Origin: Flavobacterium bizetiae
Lineage (GTDB): Bacteria > Bacteroidota > Bacteroidia > Flavobacteriales > Flavobacteriaceae
Assembly (NCBI RefSeq): GCF_902804475.1
Contig: NZ_CADCSU010000045.1
Location: forward strand, 1-64,000
Reading direction: 5' to 3'
DNA: 64,000 bases
In this document: positions 26,455-35,522 of the stretch, in pieces
Layout: every line of letters begins with the position of its first letter
How positions within the stretch are numbered: position 1 is the first letter of the stretch
Notes under the pieces: generated by a model
Databases searched by the model: none
What the model saw: only the letters and a program-made list of their open reading frames with translations
What the model was told of the DNA's origin: nothing
Made by a program: the position numbers and the translations under genes

Positions 26455-28188
26455 ATGAAAAATTCAAATATAAAATCAAAATTTCTGCTGATGTTTGCTA
26501 CAGCTGTAGTAGCAACAACGGCGGTTAGTTGTTCAGATTATTTAACAGATGATCCTGCAGATAAATTTACAAACGAAAACTTCTGGCAATCAGAAGATAA
26601 TGTAAAAACATTTTCATGGCTTAATTATGATACTTTTTATGGCTACGGAAATGGTACAACAATCGGACTTTCTTTTTTCTATTATCATGGAAGTGATTAT
26701 AAAGTAGATGATAACTTATCAGCATTTACTTTTTATCAAATGCCGGTTACTGCTGCTACCACAAATGTTTACTCATGGAATGAATATTACACGCTTATTC
26801 GTCGTTGTAACTTAATGTTGGAAAAAATACCAACAGTGAGCATGTCTGCAGAGAAAAAGAACCACTATATTGGGGTTGCAAAATTCTTTAGAGCTTATAC
26901 ATACTATCGTTTAGTGCAAAAAATGGGAGATGTTCCGTATACTGACAGATATTTAGTTCAGGGAGATCCTGCAGTTTATGCTCCGGCAATGCCAAGAGCA
27001 GAGATTATGGATAAAGTAATTGCAGATCTAGAAGAGGCCGCAAACTTAATGCTTCCATCAGATGATAAAAATGCTACGGTAAATAAATACACAGCTTATG
27101 CAGCATTAAGTAATGCCTGTATTTATGAAGGAACGTACAGAAAATACCATTTAGGTCAGGATGGCAGCGCTTACCTTAACAAAGCAAAAGTAGCTTCGTT
27201 AGCGGTAATGAACAATCCGGTTTATAAATTAAACGCCGACTGGAAATCACTTTATAATTCAGTTGAATTACTTGGTAATAGCGAAGTGATACTTGCAAAA
27301 CGTTATTTAACAAACGTATTGATGCACTCTTTACAAAACTATACGAATACATCTACGATTCAGTACGGTTTAACAAAATGGGCTGCTGATAGTTATGTAA
27401 CGACAAACGGATTACCAATTCAACAAGTTGGAAACGCTCAGTATACTGGTGATGATAACGTAACTAAAACTTTTGCTAACAGAGATCCACGTTTTGGAAA
27501 AACTGTAAACCCTGCAAACTACGGTTATAAAGGAAAACCTTTTGGTACTACAGCTTTAGTTTCGATGTCAGGATATGTATTCGAATTGTACAACAATCCT
27601 GCTACAACTGGTCCTGATGTTACAACAGGTGGACGTAACTATACTGATGCGCCAGTATTTACATTAAGCGAAGTATACTTAAACTACGCTGAGGCTTGTG
27701 CTGAATTAGGTACTGCTACAAATAATGATCTTGATATCTCAATCAATAAAGTACGTGCACGTGCAGGAATTGCTGCTTTGACAACTGACGGAAATAATGC
27801 TTCTGCCGGAAGTGTAGTGATTAACGACCCTAGAAGAACTTCAGCATTAGAACAAATCTCTGGTGTTGTAAGTCCGCTTATTTGGGAAGTACGTCGTGAA
27901 CGTCAAATCGAATTCATGAGCTGGACGACTTTAAGACAAGCAGATATTTACCGTTGGAAAAAAGGAGATTATCTTGATACTTCAAAAAATCCTGATGTAA
28001 ATCTTGGAGCCAGAATTGGTACTCCGATAGGATCACAAACGGTAGTAGATGGTAATGGATATGTGAAAATTTATCCTTCAAGTGCAAGAAACTTTGAAGC
28101 AAAACATTACTTAATGAATATCCCAACAAATGATATTGATTTGTATAAAGCTCAAGGTGTTACATTAAAACAAAACCCAGGTTGGTAA
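26455..28188 (+). CDS. SusD-like glycan-binding lipoprotein
   Basis: A 577-residue outer-membrane lipoprotein (lipobox AVSC, Cys26) of the RagB/SusD family, which caps its SusC partner and binds the substrate. Signatures: SDYLTDDPADKFTNENFW near the mature N-terminus, an SusD-like repeat with AKFFRAYTYYRLVQKMGDVPYTDR (about 141-164), and the C-terminal VRRERQIEFMSW block and LNIP-type ending (MNIPTNDIDLYKAQG). Binding partner and specificity are inferred from the locus. A hairpin follows the stop at 28218-28248, which would leave susCD expressed above the following genes. Confidence 0.9.
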   Translation: MKNSNIKSKFLLMFATAVVATTAVSCSDYLTDDPADKFTNENFWQSEDNVKTFSWLNYDTFYGYGNGTTIGLSFFYYHGSDYKVDDNLSAFTFYQMPVTAATTNVYSWNEYYTLIRRCNLMLEKIPTVSMSAEKKNHYIGVAKFFRAYTYYRLVQKMGDVPYTDRYLVQGDPAVYAPAMPRAEIMDKVIADLEEAANLMLPSDDKNATVNKYTAYAALSNACIYEGTYRKYHLGQDGSAYLNKAKVASLAVMNNPVYKLNADWKSLYNSVELLGNSEVILAKRYLTNVLMHSLQNYTNTSTIQYGLTKWAADSYVTTNGLPIQQVGNAQYTGDDNVTKTFANRDPRFGKTVNPANYGYKGKPFGTTALVSMSGYVFELYNNPATTGPDVTTGGRNYTDAPVFTLSEVYLNYAEACAELGTATNNDLDISINKVRARAGIAALTTDGNNASAGSVVINDPRRTSALEQISGVVSPLIWEVRRERQIEFMSWTTLRQADIYRWKKGDYLDTSKNPDVNLGARIGTPIGSQTVVDGNGYVKIYPSSARNFEAKHYLMNIPTNDIDLYKAQGVTLKQNPGW

Positions 28189-28217
28189 TTCTTAGTTACT
28201 AAACCAAAAAATAATAC

Positions 28218-28248
28218 ACTACCTCTGGGCATCAAAACCAGAGGTAGT
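28218..28248 (+). terminator. terminator-like hairpin after susD
   Basis: Perfect 11-bp inverted repeat ACTACCTCTGG / CCAGAGGTAGT with a 9-nt loop, 30 bp after the susD stop and followed by an A/T-rich 'attttaaaatta'. Such a hairpin after susD is usual and allows partial read-through. Confidence 0.7.
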
Positions 28249-28446
28249 ATTTTAAAATTATTTCTTTGTAAAAAAGACAAACAGTAATTGGACAAAAATA
28301 AAATTGCGGTCTAAAAATCATAGACCAAATCCTTCAAGAATACCACACAAACATCATCCAATCAAAAAATCAGGCAACCCAATCAAATAATACTATAATT
28401 TTATTGAGTCAATTTTTGTCTTCTCACTACTAAACTGTAATTTAAA

Positions 28447-29646
28447 ATGATAAAATTCATAGCAAAAAGTGTCTTTATAGCAGCTTCTATAATATACACA
28501 CCGTCTTATTCTAACTCATTTCAAAAAACTGCAAAAAATAACATTCACGAAATTAAAGCTTCGACCATTAAAACCGGAGCCGATAATTACGAAAAATACC
28601 TGCCTTTATTAAAAGATAAAAAAGTAGGCATCGTTACCAATCAAACCGGAATTTTATCTGATAAAACACATTTGGTAGATTTTTTATTAGAAAAAAAAGT
28701 GGCCGTACAAACCATTTTTGCACCAGAACACGGCTTTAGAGGAACTGCAGATGCAGGAGAACATGTAGTTGACGGAAAAGACCCAAAAACAGGATTACCT
28801 ATCATTTCTCTTTACGGAGACAATAAAAAACCAAAAGCAGCTCAATTAACCGGAATCGATGTTATGATATTCGATTTGCAGGATGTCGGTGCGCGTTTTT
28901 ATACTTATATCTCTTCTTTGCATTATGTGATGGAAGCTTGTGCAGAAAACGGAATTCCGCTTATAGTTCTGGACAGACCTAACCCAAATGGCGGTATTGT
29001 AGACGGACCACTTTTAGAAAAAGAATTCACCAGTTTTGTAGGTATGCACCCTATTCCGTTGCTTCATGGAATGACAATTGGAGAATATTCGAAAATGATC
29101 AACGGCGAAAAATGGCTAAAAAATGCGGTACAATGCAAACTAACCGTGATTCCGTGTGTAGATTACAAACGAGATATGTCTTATAGTTTACTTGCAAAAC
29201 CATCTCCTAATTTACCTAATAACCAATCGATTAACTTATACGCCAGTTTATGCCTTTTTGAAGGAACAAACGTAATTATGGGACGCGGAACCGAAAAACA
29301 ATTTCAGATTTATGGTTCTCCTTTTTTAACGAAAACCAGTTTTACTTTTACTCCAAAACCAAATTTTGGAGCCAAAGATCCGCTTTATAACGGAAAAGAA
29401 TGTTTTGGAGAAGATTTAACTTCGTACCCAAAACTCACTCAATTAGAACTTAAATGGCTCATAAAAGCCTATCAAAATACAAGTGATAAAACGAAATTTT
29501 TCAATCCGTTTTTCACCAAACTTGCCGGAACAAAAAAATTACAACAACAAATAGAAAGCGGAGTTTCAGAAAATGAAATAAGAAAGAGCTGGCAGAAGGA
29601 TTTAGAAACCTTCAAAAAAATGAGAAAAGCTTACCTACTCTATTAA
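28447..29646 (+). CDS. namZ: NamZ, exo-beta-N-acetylmuramidase (DUF1343), copy 2
   Basis: A 399-residue paralogue of the protein at 6804-7949. An N-terminal hydrophobic stretch (residues 4-22) is a probable signal peptide. Family motifs are intact: GIVTNQTG, FAPEHGFRGTADAGEH with Glu94, DLQDVGARFYTY, DRPNPNGG and GRGTEKQFQIYGSP. It removes terminal MurNAc from peptidoglycan strands or GlcNAc-MurNAc fragments, so MurNAc becomes available to the cell. It is the first gene after susCD and precedes murQ by about 200 bp, matching the nagZ-namZ-murQ associations of Bacillus. Why the locus has two copies is unclear; different localisation or substrate length is possible. Confidence 0.88.
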   Translation: MIKFIAKSVFIAASIIYTPSYSNSFQKTAKNNIHEIKASTIKTGADNYEKYLPLLKDKKVGIVTNQTGILSDKTHLVDFLLEKKVAVQTIFAPEHGFRGTADAGEHVVDGKDPKTGLPIISLYGDNKKPKAAQLTGIDVMIFDLQDVGARFYTYISSLHYVMEACAENGIPLIVLDRPNPNGGIVDGPLLEKEFTSFVGMHPIPLLHGMTIGEYSKMINGEKWLKNAVQCKLTVIPCVDYKRDMSYSLLAKPSPNLPNNQSINLYASLCLFEGTNVIMGRGTEKQFQIYGSPFLTKTSFTFTPKPNFGAKDPLYNGKECFGEDLTSYPKLTQLELKWLIKAYQNTSDKTKFFNPFFTKLAGTKKLQQQIESGVSENEIRKSWQKDLETFKKMRKAYLLY

Positions 29647-29844
29647 ACAATTGTTATTACATATAGTTCTTATGTTTTTTTTAAATAAATGAAATGCCTT
29701 TTTTAAAGTAATAAACTATTCCGAAGCTTCGGGACTATGTGTTTAAAAAAAATACCCAACGAGTAAAAATAGAACCAACTAAATTGCAAAATATCGAAAC
29801 CGGTTATTCGAACAACTTTGGTTTCAAAAATCAAAAAAAGAAAA

Positions 29845-30672
29845 ATGAAAAATAAAAATCCTGAAACTGAACAAGAATCTTTGTACAAAGACTTGGATCA
29901 AATGAGCGTGAAAGAACTTCTTACGAATATCAATACAGAGGACAAAAAAGTACCGCATATTATCGACGAGCAAATTCCTAAAATCGAAAAACTGGTTAAG
30001 GCCATTGTAAAAAAAATGCAATTGGGCGGTCGATTATTTTATATTGGAGCCGGAACTTCCGGACGAATTGGAATCCTGGATGCATCAGAATGTCCGCCAA
30101 CTTTTGGTGTACCGCATGATATGATTATCGGAATTATTGCCGGTGGAGATACTGCCATTAGAAAAGCCGTAGAAAATGCCGAAGACGATACTGAGCAAGC
30201 CTGGAAAGACCTTGCCAAATTTGAAATCTCAAGCTTGGATTTTATTATCGGGATCGCAGCTTCCGGAAATACACCTTATGTTTTAGGCGCTTTGAAAAAA
30301 GCCAAAGAACACAATATTAAGACAGGAAGTATTTCCTGCATCAGCAACGGACTTATCGCTCAGGAAGCCGATTATCCTATCGAATTAATTGTAGGCCCAG
30401 AATTCCTTACCGGAAGTACGAGAATGAAAGCCGGAACAGCCCAAAAACTAACCTTAAATATGATCTCAACTTCGGTAATGATTAAATTAGGAAAAGTAAA
30501 AGGCAACAAAATGGTCGATATGCAGCTTTCTAACGAAAAACTGGTAAAACGCGGTATCAAAATGATTATGGAAGAACTTACAATTGAATATGATTTAGCC
30601 GAAGAATTACTGCAAAAACACAAAAGTGTAAGAGCCGTATTATTGTCACAAACCAAAAACATGGAAAACTAA
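29845..30672 (+). CDS. murQ: N-acetylmuramic acid 6-phosphate etherase MurQ
   Basis: A 275-residue cytoplasmic lyase that splits the lactyl ether of MurNAc-6-P to give GlcNAc-6-P and D-lactate. I use the ATG at 29845; an alternative TTG start at 29818 adds nine unlikely residues. Seen: IGAGTSGRIGILDASECPPTFG (residues 67-88; Glu82 equals the catalytic Glu83 of E. coli), a second acidic site AVENAED (Glu113), IAASGNTPYV and the sugar-isomerase SIS fold with TGSTRMKAGTAQKL. Length is typical for the family. It depends on AnmK (35523-36731) or an unseen MurNAc kinase for its substrate. Confidence 0.92.
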   Translation: MKNKNPETEQESLYKDLDQMSVKELLTNINTEDKKVPHIIDEQIPKIEKLVKAIVKKMQLGGRLFYIGAGTSGRIGILDASECPPTFGVPHDMIIGIIAGGDTAIRKAVENAEDDTEQAWKDLAKFEISSLDFIIGIAASGNTPYVLGALKKAKEHNIKTGSISCISNGLIAQEADYPIELIVGPEFLTGSTRMKAGTAQKLTLNMISTSVMIKLGKVKGNKMVDMQLSNEKLVKRGIKMIMEELTIEYDLAEELLQKHKSVRAVLLSQTKNMEN

Positions 30673-30800
30673 AATTTTTAATAGATTTATAGTCTTTAAA
30701 ATTTTAATTTATAAATTTCGAAATGCAACGAAAATCTGGCGGGTTTTAGAAACCGGTCAGATTTAATCAACATAACAAACCAAAACCACCCAACTATACA

Positions 30801-32306
30801 ATGACACCAAGTACCATCCTCCTTCTTATCATCATTTATTTCGGAACCTTATTTTATATCTCGCACAGAGTGAGTAGAAAAGATGGCGGAAATGATGCTT
30901 TTTTTACCGCCAATAAAAATTCAAAATGGTATCTGGTTGCTTTTGGGATGATAGGAACCGCTCTTTCCGGAGTTACTTTTATATCAGTTCCCGGAGAAGT
31001 GGGTGCGCCAAGTGGCGAGCAATTCAAATATTTTCAGTTTGTTTTGGGCAATGCATTAGGATTTATAGTAATTACAAAATTATTATTGCCCTTGTATTAT
31101 CGTATGAATCTAACGTCGATTTACGGTTATATCGAGCAAAGAATGGGCTTTTACAGCTATAAAACTGCCGCTTCTATTTTCCTGATCAGCAGAACTGTTA
31201 GTTCGGCGTTCCGACTTTATTTAGTGGTTATTGTATTACAGCGTTTTGTATTTGATTTTTATAATATTCCGTTTGCCTTTACCGTCCTGATTTCTCTTGT
31301 ACTTATTTTTTCTTATACCTACAGAGGCGGACTTAAAACCATTATTATTACAGATACTTTGCAAACGTTTTTTCTGGTAACATCGGTTTTCCTTACCATT
31401 TATTTCATTTGTGATCGTATGGATTTAAGTGCTATTGGCGCTTTCGAAGAAGTAAAAAACAGCAATTATTCTAAAATATTTTTCTTTGATGATTTTCTCG
31501 GAAGCAAATTTCATTTTGTAAAACAAATATTAGGCGGAATGTTTGTAACAATCGCCATGACAGGACTTGATCAGGATTTAATGCAAAAAAACCTGAGCTG
31601 TAAAAACATTGGCGAGGCACAAAAAAACATGTTCACCTTTACAGGAATCTTTGTTGTGATCAACATTTTCTTTTTGAGTGTTGGAGCTTTGCTTTATATC
31701 TATGCCAACAAAAACGGCATCGCGATTCCAACGGATTTAGTTACAGGAAAACCAAGAACCGATTTACTTTTCCCGGAAATCGCACTGAACCATTTGGCTA
31801 CAATTCCTGCTATTGTATTTTTGTTAGGAATCATCGCAGCAACATTTGCCACAACAGATTCGGCATTAACAGCATTAACGACTTCTTTTTGCGTTGATTT
31901 TTTAGGCATGGACAAAGCCGAAAACAGCAAGAAAAATACCGTTCGAACAAGACATATCGTGCACATTAGTTTCTCGGCATTGATTTTCTTTGTGATCCTT
32001 ATTTTCAACTCGATCAACGATAGTTCTGTAGTGGGCATGATCTTCAAAGTGGCTTCGTATACTTATGGTCCGTTACTAGGATTATATGCTTTTGGATTGT
32101 TCCAGAAATCAAGACATGTAAAAGACAAATTTGTTCCCGTAATTTGCTTATTATCGCCTTTCTTTACGTATTTAATAAACGAAAATTCAGCAGCATTATT
32201 TGCAGGATATGTTTTTGATAATGAATTAATTGTACTTAACGGACTTATCACTTATTTAGGATTATACCTGACAAGTTCCCGCAGCACAGAAAAAATAAGT
32301 TTTTAA
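30801..32306 (+). CDS. sodium:solute symporter (SSS), candidate MurNAc/amino-sugar importer
   Basis: A 501-residue inner-membrane transporter with about 13 hydrophobic helices and SSS-family signatures: FGMIGTALSGVTFISVPGEVG (about 49-69), a sodium-site region, and GIIAATFATTDSALTALTTS (about 347-366). SSS proteins couple sugar or acid uptake to sodium. It lies between murQ and the nagZ-type gene, so it probably imports MurNAc, anhydro-MurNAc or GlcNAc after periplasmic cleavage. From memory, Tannerella MurT plays this part beside MurK and MurQ. Cytoplasmic peptide import is an alternative. Confidence 0.75.
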   Translation: MTPSTILLLIIIYFGTLFYISHRVSRKDGGNDAFFTANKNSKWYLVAFGMIGTALSGVTFISVPGEVGAPSGEQFKYFQFVLGNALGFIVITKLLLPLYYRMNLTSIYGYIEQRMGFYSYKTAASIFLISRTVSSAFRLYLVVIVLQRFVFDFYNIPFAFTVLISLVLIFSYTYRGGLKTIIITDTLQTFFLVTSVFLTIYFICDRMDLSAIGAFEEVKNSNYSKIFFFDDFLGSKFHFVKQILGGMFVTIAMTGLDQDLMQKNLSCKNIGEAQKNMFTFTGIFVVINIFFLSVGALLYIYANKNGIAIPTDLVTGKPRTDLLFPEIALNHLATIPAIVFLLGIIAATFATTDSALTALTTSFCVDFLGMDKAENSKKNTVRTRHIVHISFSALIFFVILIFNSINDSSVVGMIFKVASYTYGPLLGLYAFGLFQKSRHVKDKFVPVICLLSPFFTYLINENSAALFAGYVFDNELIVLNGLITYLGLYLTSSRSTEKISF

Positions 32307-32385
32307 AACCACCTTAAAAACACAACCCTATTGATTAATCAATTGATACTTTTATTAAGTTTCAATTGCCCAAAAAATAATAAAC

Positions 32386-35300
32386 ATGAAAGATTACATC
32401 ATAAAAATCAGCCTTTGCGCTTCATTTTTATTTTTAATCACCAATTGTGGCGTTTCTAAAAAAGACAATACAGTTAAAGATTTAAAAACAGATCCTGTTA
32501 CAAAAGATACGGTAGTTTACGTTGCCCCAAAAACATCAGAGAAAAAGACTTTTTTTAAAGACTCTGACAAAGAAACTGCCTGGGTCGACAGCATTTACAG
32601 TAAAATGTCACTTCGTGAAAAAGTAGGTCAGTTGTTTATGATTTCGGCTTATTCTAATAAAGATTCTGTTCACGTAAACGAAGTCAAAAAATTAGTTCAG
32701 GAATATAAAGTTGGCGGAGTAATCTTTTTTCAGGGCGGTCCGGTTCGTCAGGCCAAACTAACCAATTTATATCAGTCGAAAGCAAAAGTACCTTTATTCG
32801 TAGGAATTGATGCCGAATGGGGATTAGCCATGCGATTAGATTCTACTTACCGATATCCGTGGAATATGACTTTGGGTGCGATTCAGGATTTAAAATTAAT
32901 TGAAAACGTTGGACGAAACATGGCCAATGAAAACAAGCGAATCGGAATTCATTTTAACTTCGCTCCTGTTCTGGATATCAATACCAATCCTAAAAATCCA
33001 ATTATCGGGAACCGTTCTTTTGGTGAAGACAAAGTTAATGTAAGCGAAAAAGCAATTGCTTTAATGAAAGGCGTACAAAGTCAGGGCGTTTTTAGTACCG
33101 GAAAACATTTCCCGGGACACGGAGACACCGCAACCGATTCTCACCATGCTTTGCCTTTGGTTAATTTTTCGAAAGAAAGACTGGAGCAAATAGAATTATA
33201 TCCGTACAAAAGAATATTCGACGAAGGTTTAGTATCTGTTATGGTCGGACATCTTAATATTCCGAGTTTAGAGCCAATTCCAAATCTTCCTTCTTCGGCT
33301 TCTTATAATGTGGTTACGAACCTGCTTCAGAAAGAATTAGGTTTCGAAGGCTTGATTTTTACCGATGGTTTGGCGATGAAAGGCGCCAGCAATTTTAAAG
33401 GTCCCGGAGATTTAGAAATTGCCGTAATTCTTGCCGGAAATGATGTTCTACTTTGTCCGGAAAATGTTCCCGTGGCCGTTCAAAAATTAGAAGCAGCTTA
33501 TACTGAAAATGTAATTACTGAGGAACGTCTTGCACATTCGGTAAAAAAGATATTACATTATAAATTCAAGGCCGGATTAAACAAATACAAGCCAATAGAT
33601 ATGGCCAATATTTACAACGATCTTAATCCGTCGCAAAATGATGCTTTGCATTATAAATTATACGAAAACGCCGTTACTGTTCTAAAAAACGAAAAGGAAA
33701 TATTGCCTATCAAAAACTTAGAAGAGAAAATTGCCTACGTAAAATTGGGCGATGATACGAACAGTGCTTTCATTTCTACATTAAAAAAATATACTGAAAT
33801 AACCGAAGTTAAAGACACCAATCTTGATAGCCTGAATAAGGAATTGAAAAAGTTTGATAAGGTGATTATCAGTTTTCATAAAGTAAATAAACCTTGGGAA
33901 AAGCAAGAATTTACATTAACAGAAATGCTTTGGCTAAAAGAAATTGCAAAACGCAACGACGTAATTCTTGACATCTTTGCCAAACCTTATTCGTTATTGT
34001 CTATTAATAATTTTGATGATATCGAAGGTTTAGTGGTTTCTTATCAAAACTCAGATATCAGTCAGGTAGTTTCGGCTGAATTACTTTTTGGAGCCATCGA
34101 AGCCAAAGGAAAACTGCCGGTATCGATCAATAATTTTTTCAAAGTAAACGAAGGATTATCTACAGAAAAATTAAATCGTCTGGCTTTTAATGCTCCTGAA
34201 AATGTGAATATGAATCCGGCGATTTTATCAAAAATTGATGCCGTGGCGCAAAAAGCAATCGACGGAAAAATGGCACCGGGAATGCAGGTTTTAGTAGCCC
34301 GAAAAGGAAATGTTATTTTTCAGAAATCGTACGGGAATCAAACTTACGAAAACGGAAAAAAAGTAACCAATACAGATCTTTATGATGTTGCTTCGATCTC
34401 AAAAATGATTTCGACATTACCAAATGTGATGCAATTGTACGATAAAGAAAAAGTAAATCTGGACACGAAACTAAAAGATATGGTGCCGTTTTTTGCCAAA
34501 ACAAACAAAGAAAACATCATTTTCAAAGATTTGTTAACGCATTACGCCGGACTTCAGGCCTGGATTCCTTTCTATAAAGCAACTTTAGACCCACAAGGAA
34601 AACCATCTGAAAAATACTATCGTAAAGTTGCCGGATCGAACTTTACAACAAAAGTGGCAGACAGCCTTTATATTCGAAATGACTATCACGACACCATCAT
34701 GAAAATCATTGCCGATAGTCCGTTATCGCTTAAAAAAGAATACAAATACAGCGACTTTACTTTTATTATTTTAAAAGAATATCTGGAAAGAAAAACGCAT
34801 AAAAAACTGGAAGATCTGAGCAGGCAGAATTTTTACAGCACACTCGGGATGAATAATACGCTTTACAATCCGTTAGACAAATTCGATAAAAGCAACATTG
34901 CTCCTACTGAGATTGATACCTATTTCAGACATCAGGTTATTCAGGGTTATGTGCACGATATGGCAGCGGCTATGGAAGGCGGAGTTGCCGGTCACGCCGG
35001 AATTTTTTCTAACGCGATGGATGTTGCCAAAATGATGCAATTGTATTTGCAAAAAGGAAATTACGGTAATAAAGAGTATTTCTCGTCACAAACATTTGAT
35101 GCTTTCAATACTTGTTATTATGCAGATAAAGGTGTCCAAAGAGGTTTAGGTTTTGATAAAAGAATAGGCAAAGACGGTCCAACTTGTGCTTGCGTATCTC
35201 CGTCTAGTTTTGGTCACACAGGATTTACAGGAAACATCGCCTGGGTTGATCCCGAAACAGAAATTGTTTATGTATTTTTATCCAACAGAACCTATCCCGG

Positions 35301-35388
35301 AGTAAATGGCGACGAGAATAAACTAGCCAAAGGAAAAATTAGAGAAGAAATTCAGCAAATTATTCAGGAAGCTATTATGGTGAAGTAA
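32386..35388 (+). CDS. nagZ: GH3 beta-N-acetylglucosaminidase (NagZ-type) fused to AmiE-like serine hydrolase
   Basis: A 1000-residue lipoprotein (lipobox ITNC, Cys21). Residues about 65-395 are a GH3 NagZ-type barrel: KHFPGHGDT (240-248), the Asp251-Ser-His253 general acid/base dyad and the nucleophile Asp327 in IFTDG. Residues about 400-590 are a GH3 C-terminal domain. Residues about 610-995 are a beta-lactamase-fold hydrolase with Ser670-Ile-Ser-Lys673 and HTGFTG, paralogous to the protein at 8202-9506. Bacillus encodes the same two activities as separate NagZ and AmiE proteins that act in sequence on GlcNAc-MurNAc-peptides. Here one surface or periplasmic polypeptide could do both steps. 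Which step comes first is not known. Confidence 0.88.
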   Translation: MKDYIIKISLCASFLFLITNCGVSKKDNTVKDLKTDPVTKDTVVYVAPKTSEKKTFFKDSDKETAWVDSIYSKMSLREKVGQLFMISAYSNKDSVHVNEVKKLVQEYKVGGVIFFQGGPVRQAKLTNLYQSKAKVPLFVGIDAEWGLAMRLDSTYRYPWNMTLGAIQDLKLIENVGRNMANENKRIGIHFNFAPVLDINTNPKNPIIGNRSFGEDKVNVSEKAIALMKGVQSQGVFSTGKHFPGHGDTATDSHHALPLVNFSKERLEQIELYPYKRIFDEGLVSVMVGHLNIPSLEPIPNLPSSASYNVVTNLLQKELGFEGLIFTDGLAMKGASNFKGPGDLEIAVILAGNDVLLCPENVPVAVQKLEAAYTENVITEERLAHSVKKILHYKFKAGLNKYKPIDMANIYNDLNPSQNDALHYKLYENAVTVLKNEKEILPIKNLEEKIAYVKLGDDTNSAFISTLKKYTEITEVKDTNLDSLNKELKKFDKVIISFHKVNKPWEKQEFTLTEMLWLKEIAKRNDVILDIFAKPYSLLSINNFDDIEGLVVSYQNSDISQVVSAELLFGAIEAKGKLPVSINNFFKVNEGLSTEKLNRLAFNAPENVNMNPAILSKIDAVAQKAIDGKMAPGMQVLVARKGNVIFQKSYGNQTYENGKKVTNTDLYDVASISKMISTLPNVMQLYDKEKVNLDTKLKDMVPFFAKTNKENIIFKDLLTHYAGLQAWIPFYKATLDPQGKPSEKYYRKVAGSNFTTKVADSLYIRNDYHDTIMKIIADSPLSLKKEYKYSDFTFIILKEYLERKTHKKLEDLSRQNFYSTLGMNNTLYNPLDKFDKSNIAPTEIDTYFRHQVIQGYVHDMAAAMEGGVAGHAGIFSNAMDVAKMMQLYLQKGNYGNKEYFSSQTFDAFNTCYYADKGVQRGLGFDKRIGKDGPTCACVSPSSFGHTGFTGNIAWVDPETEIVYVFLSNRTYPGVNGDENKLAKGKIREEIQQIIQEAIMVK

Positions 35389-35400
35389 AAAATTATAATT

Positions 35401-35473
35401 AACCATATAAGGAATGTAAGTTCATTTAAATGTTAGAGCAAAACTAATATGTTCTTATATTCCTTATATGGTT
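35401..35473. repeat. 15-bp inverted repeat between nagZ fusion and anmK
   Basis: AACCATATAAGGAAT (35401-35415) and its exact complement (35459-35473) enclose a 43-bp loop. It may form a hairpin in the mRNA; no T-run follows. Confidence 0.65.
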
Positions 35474-35522
35474 CAAAATTATAGCCAACAAAGAATAATT
35501 CTATTTATAAAAAAACAATATC

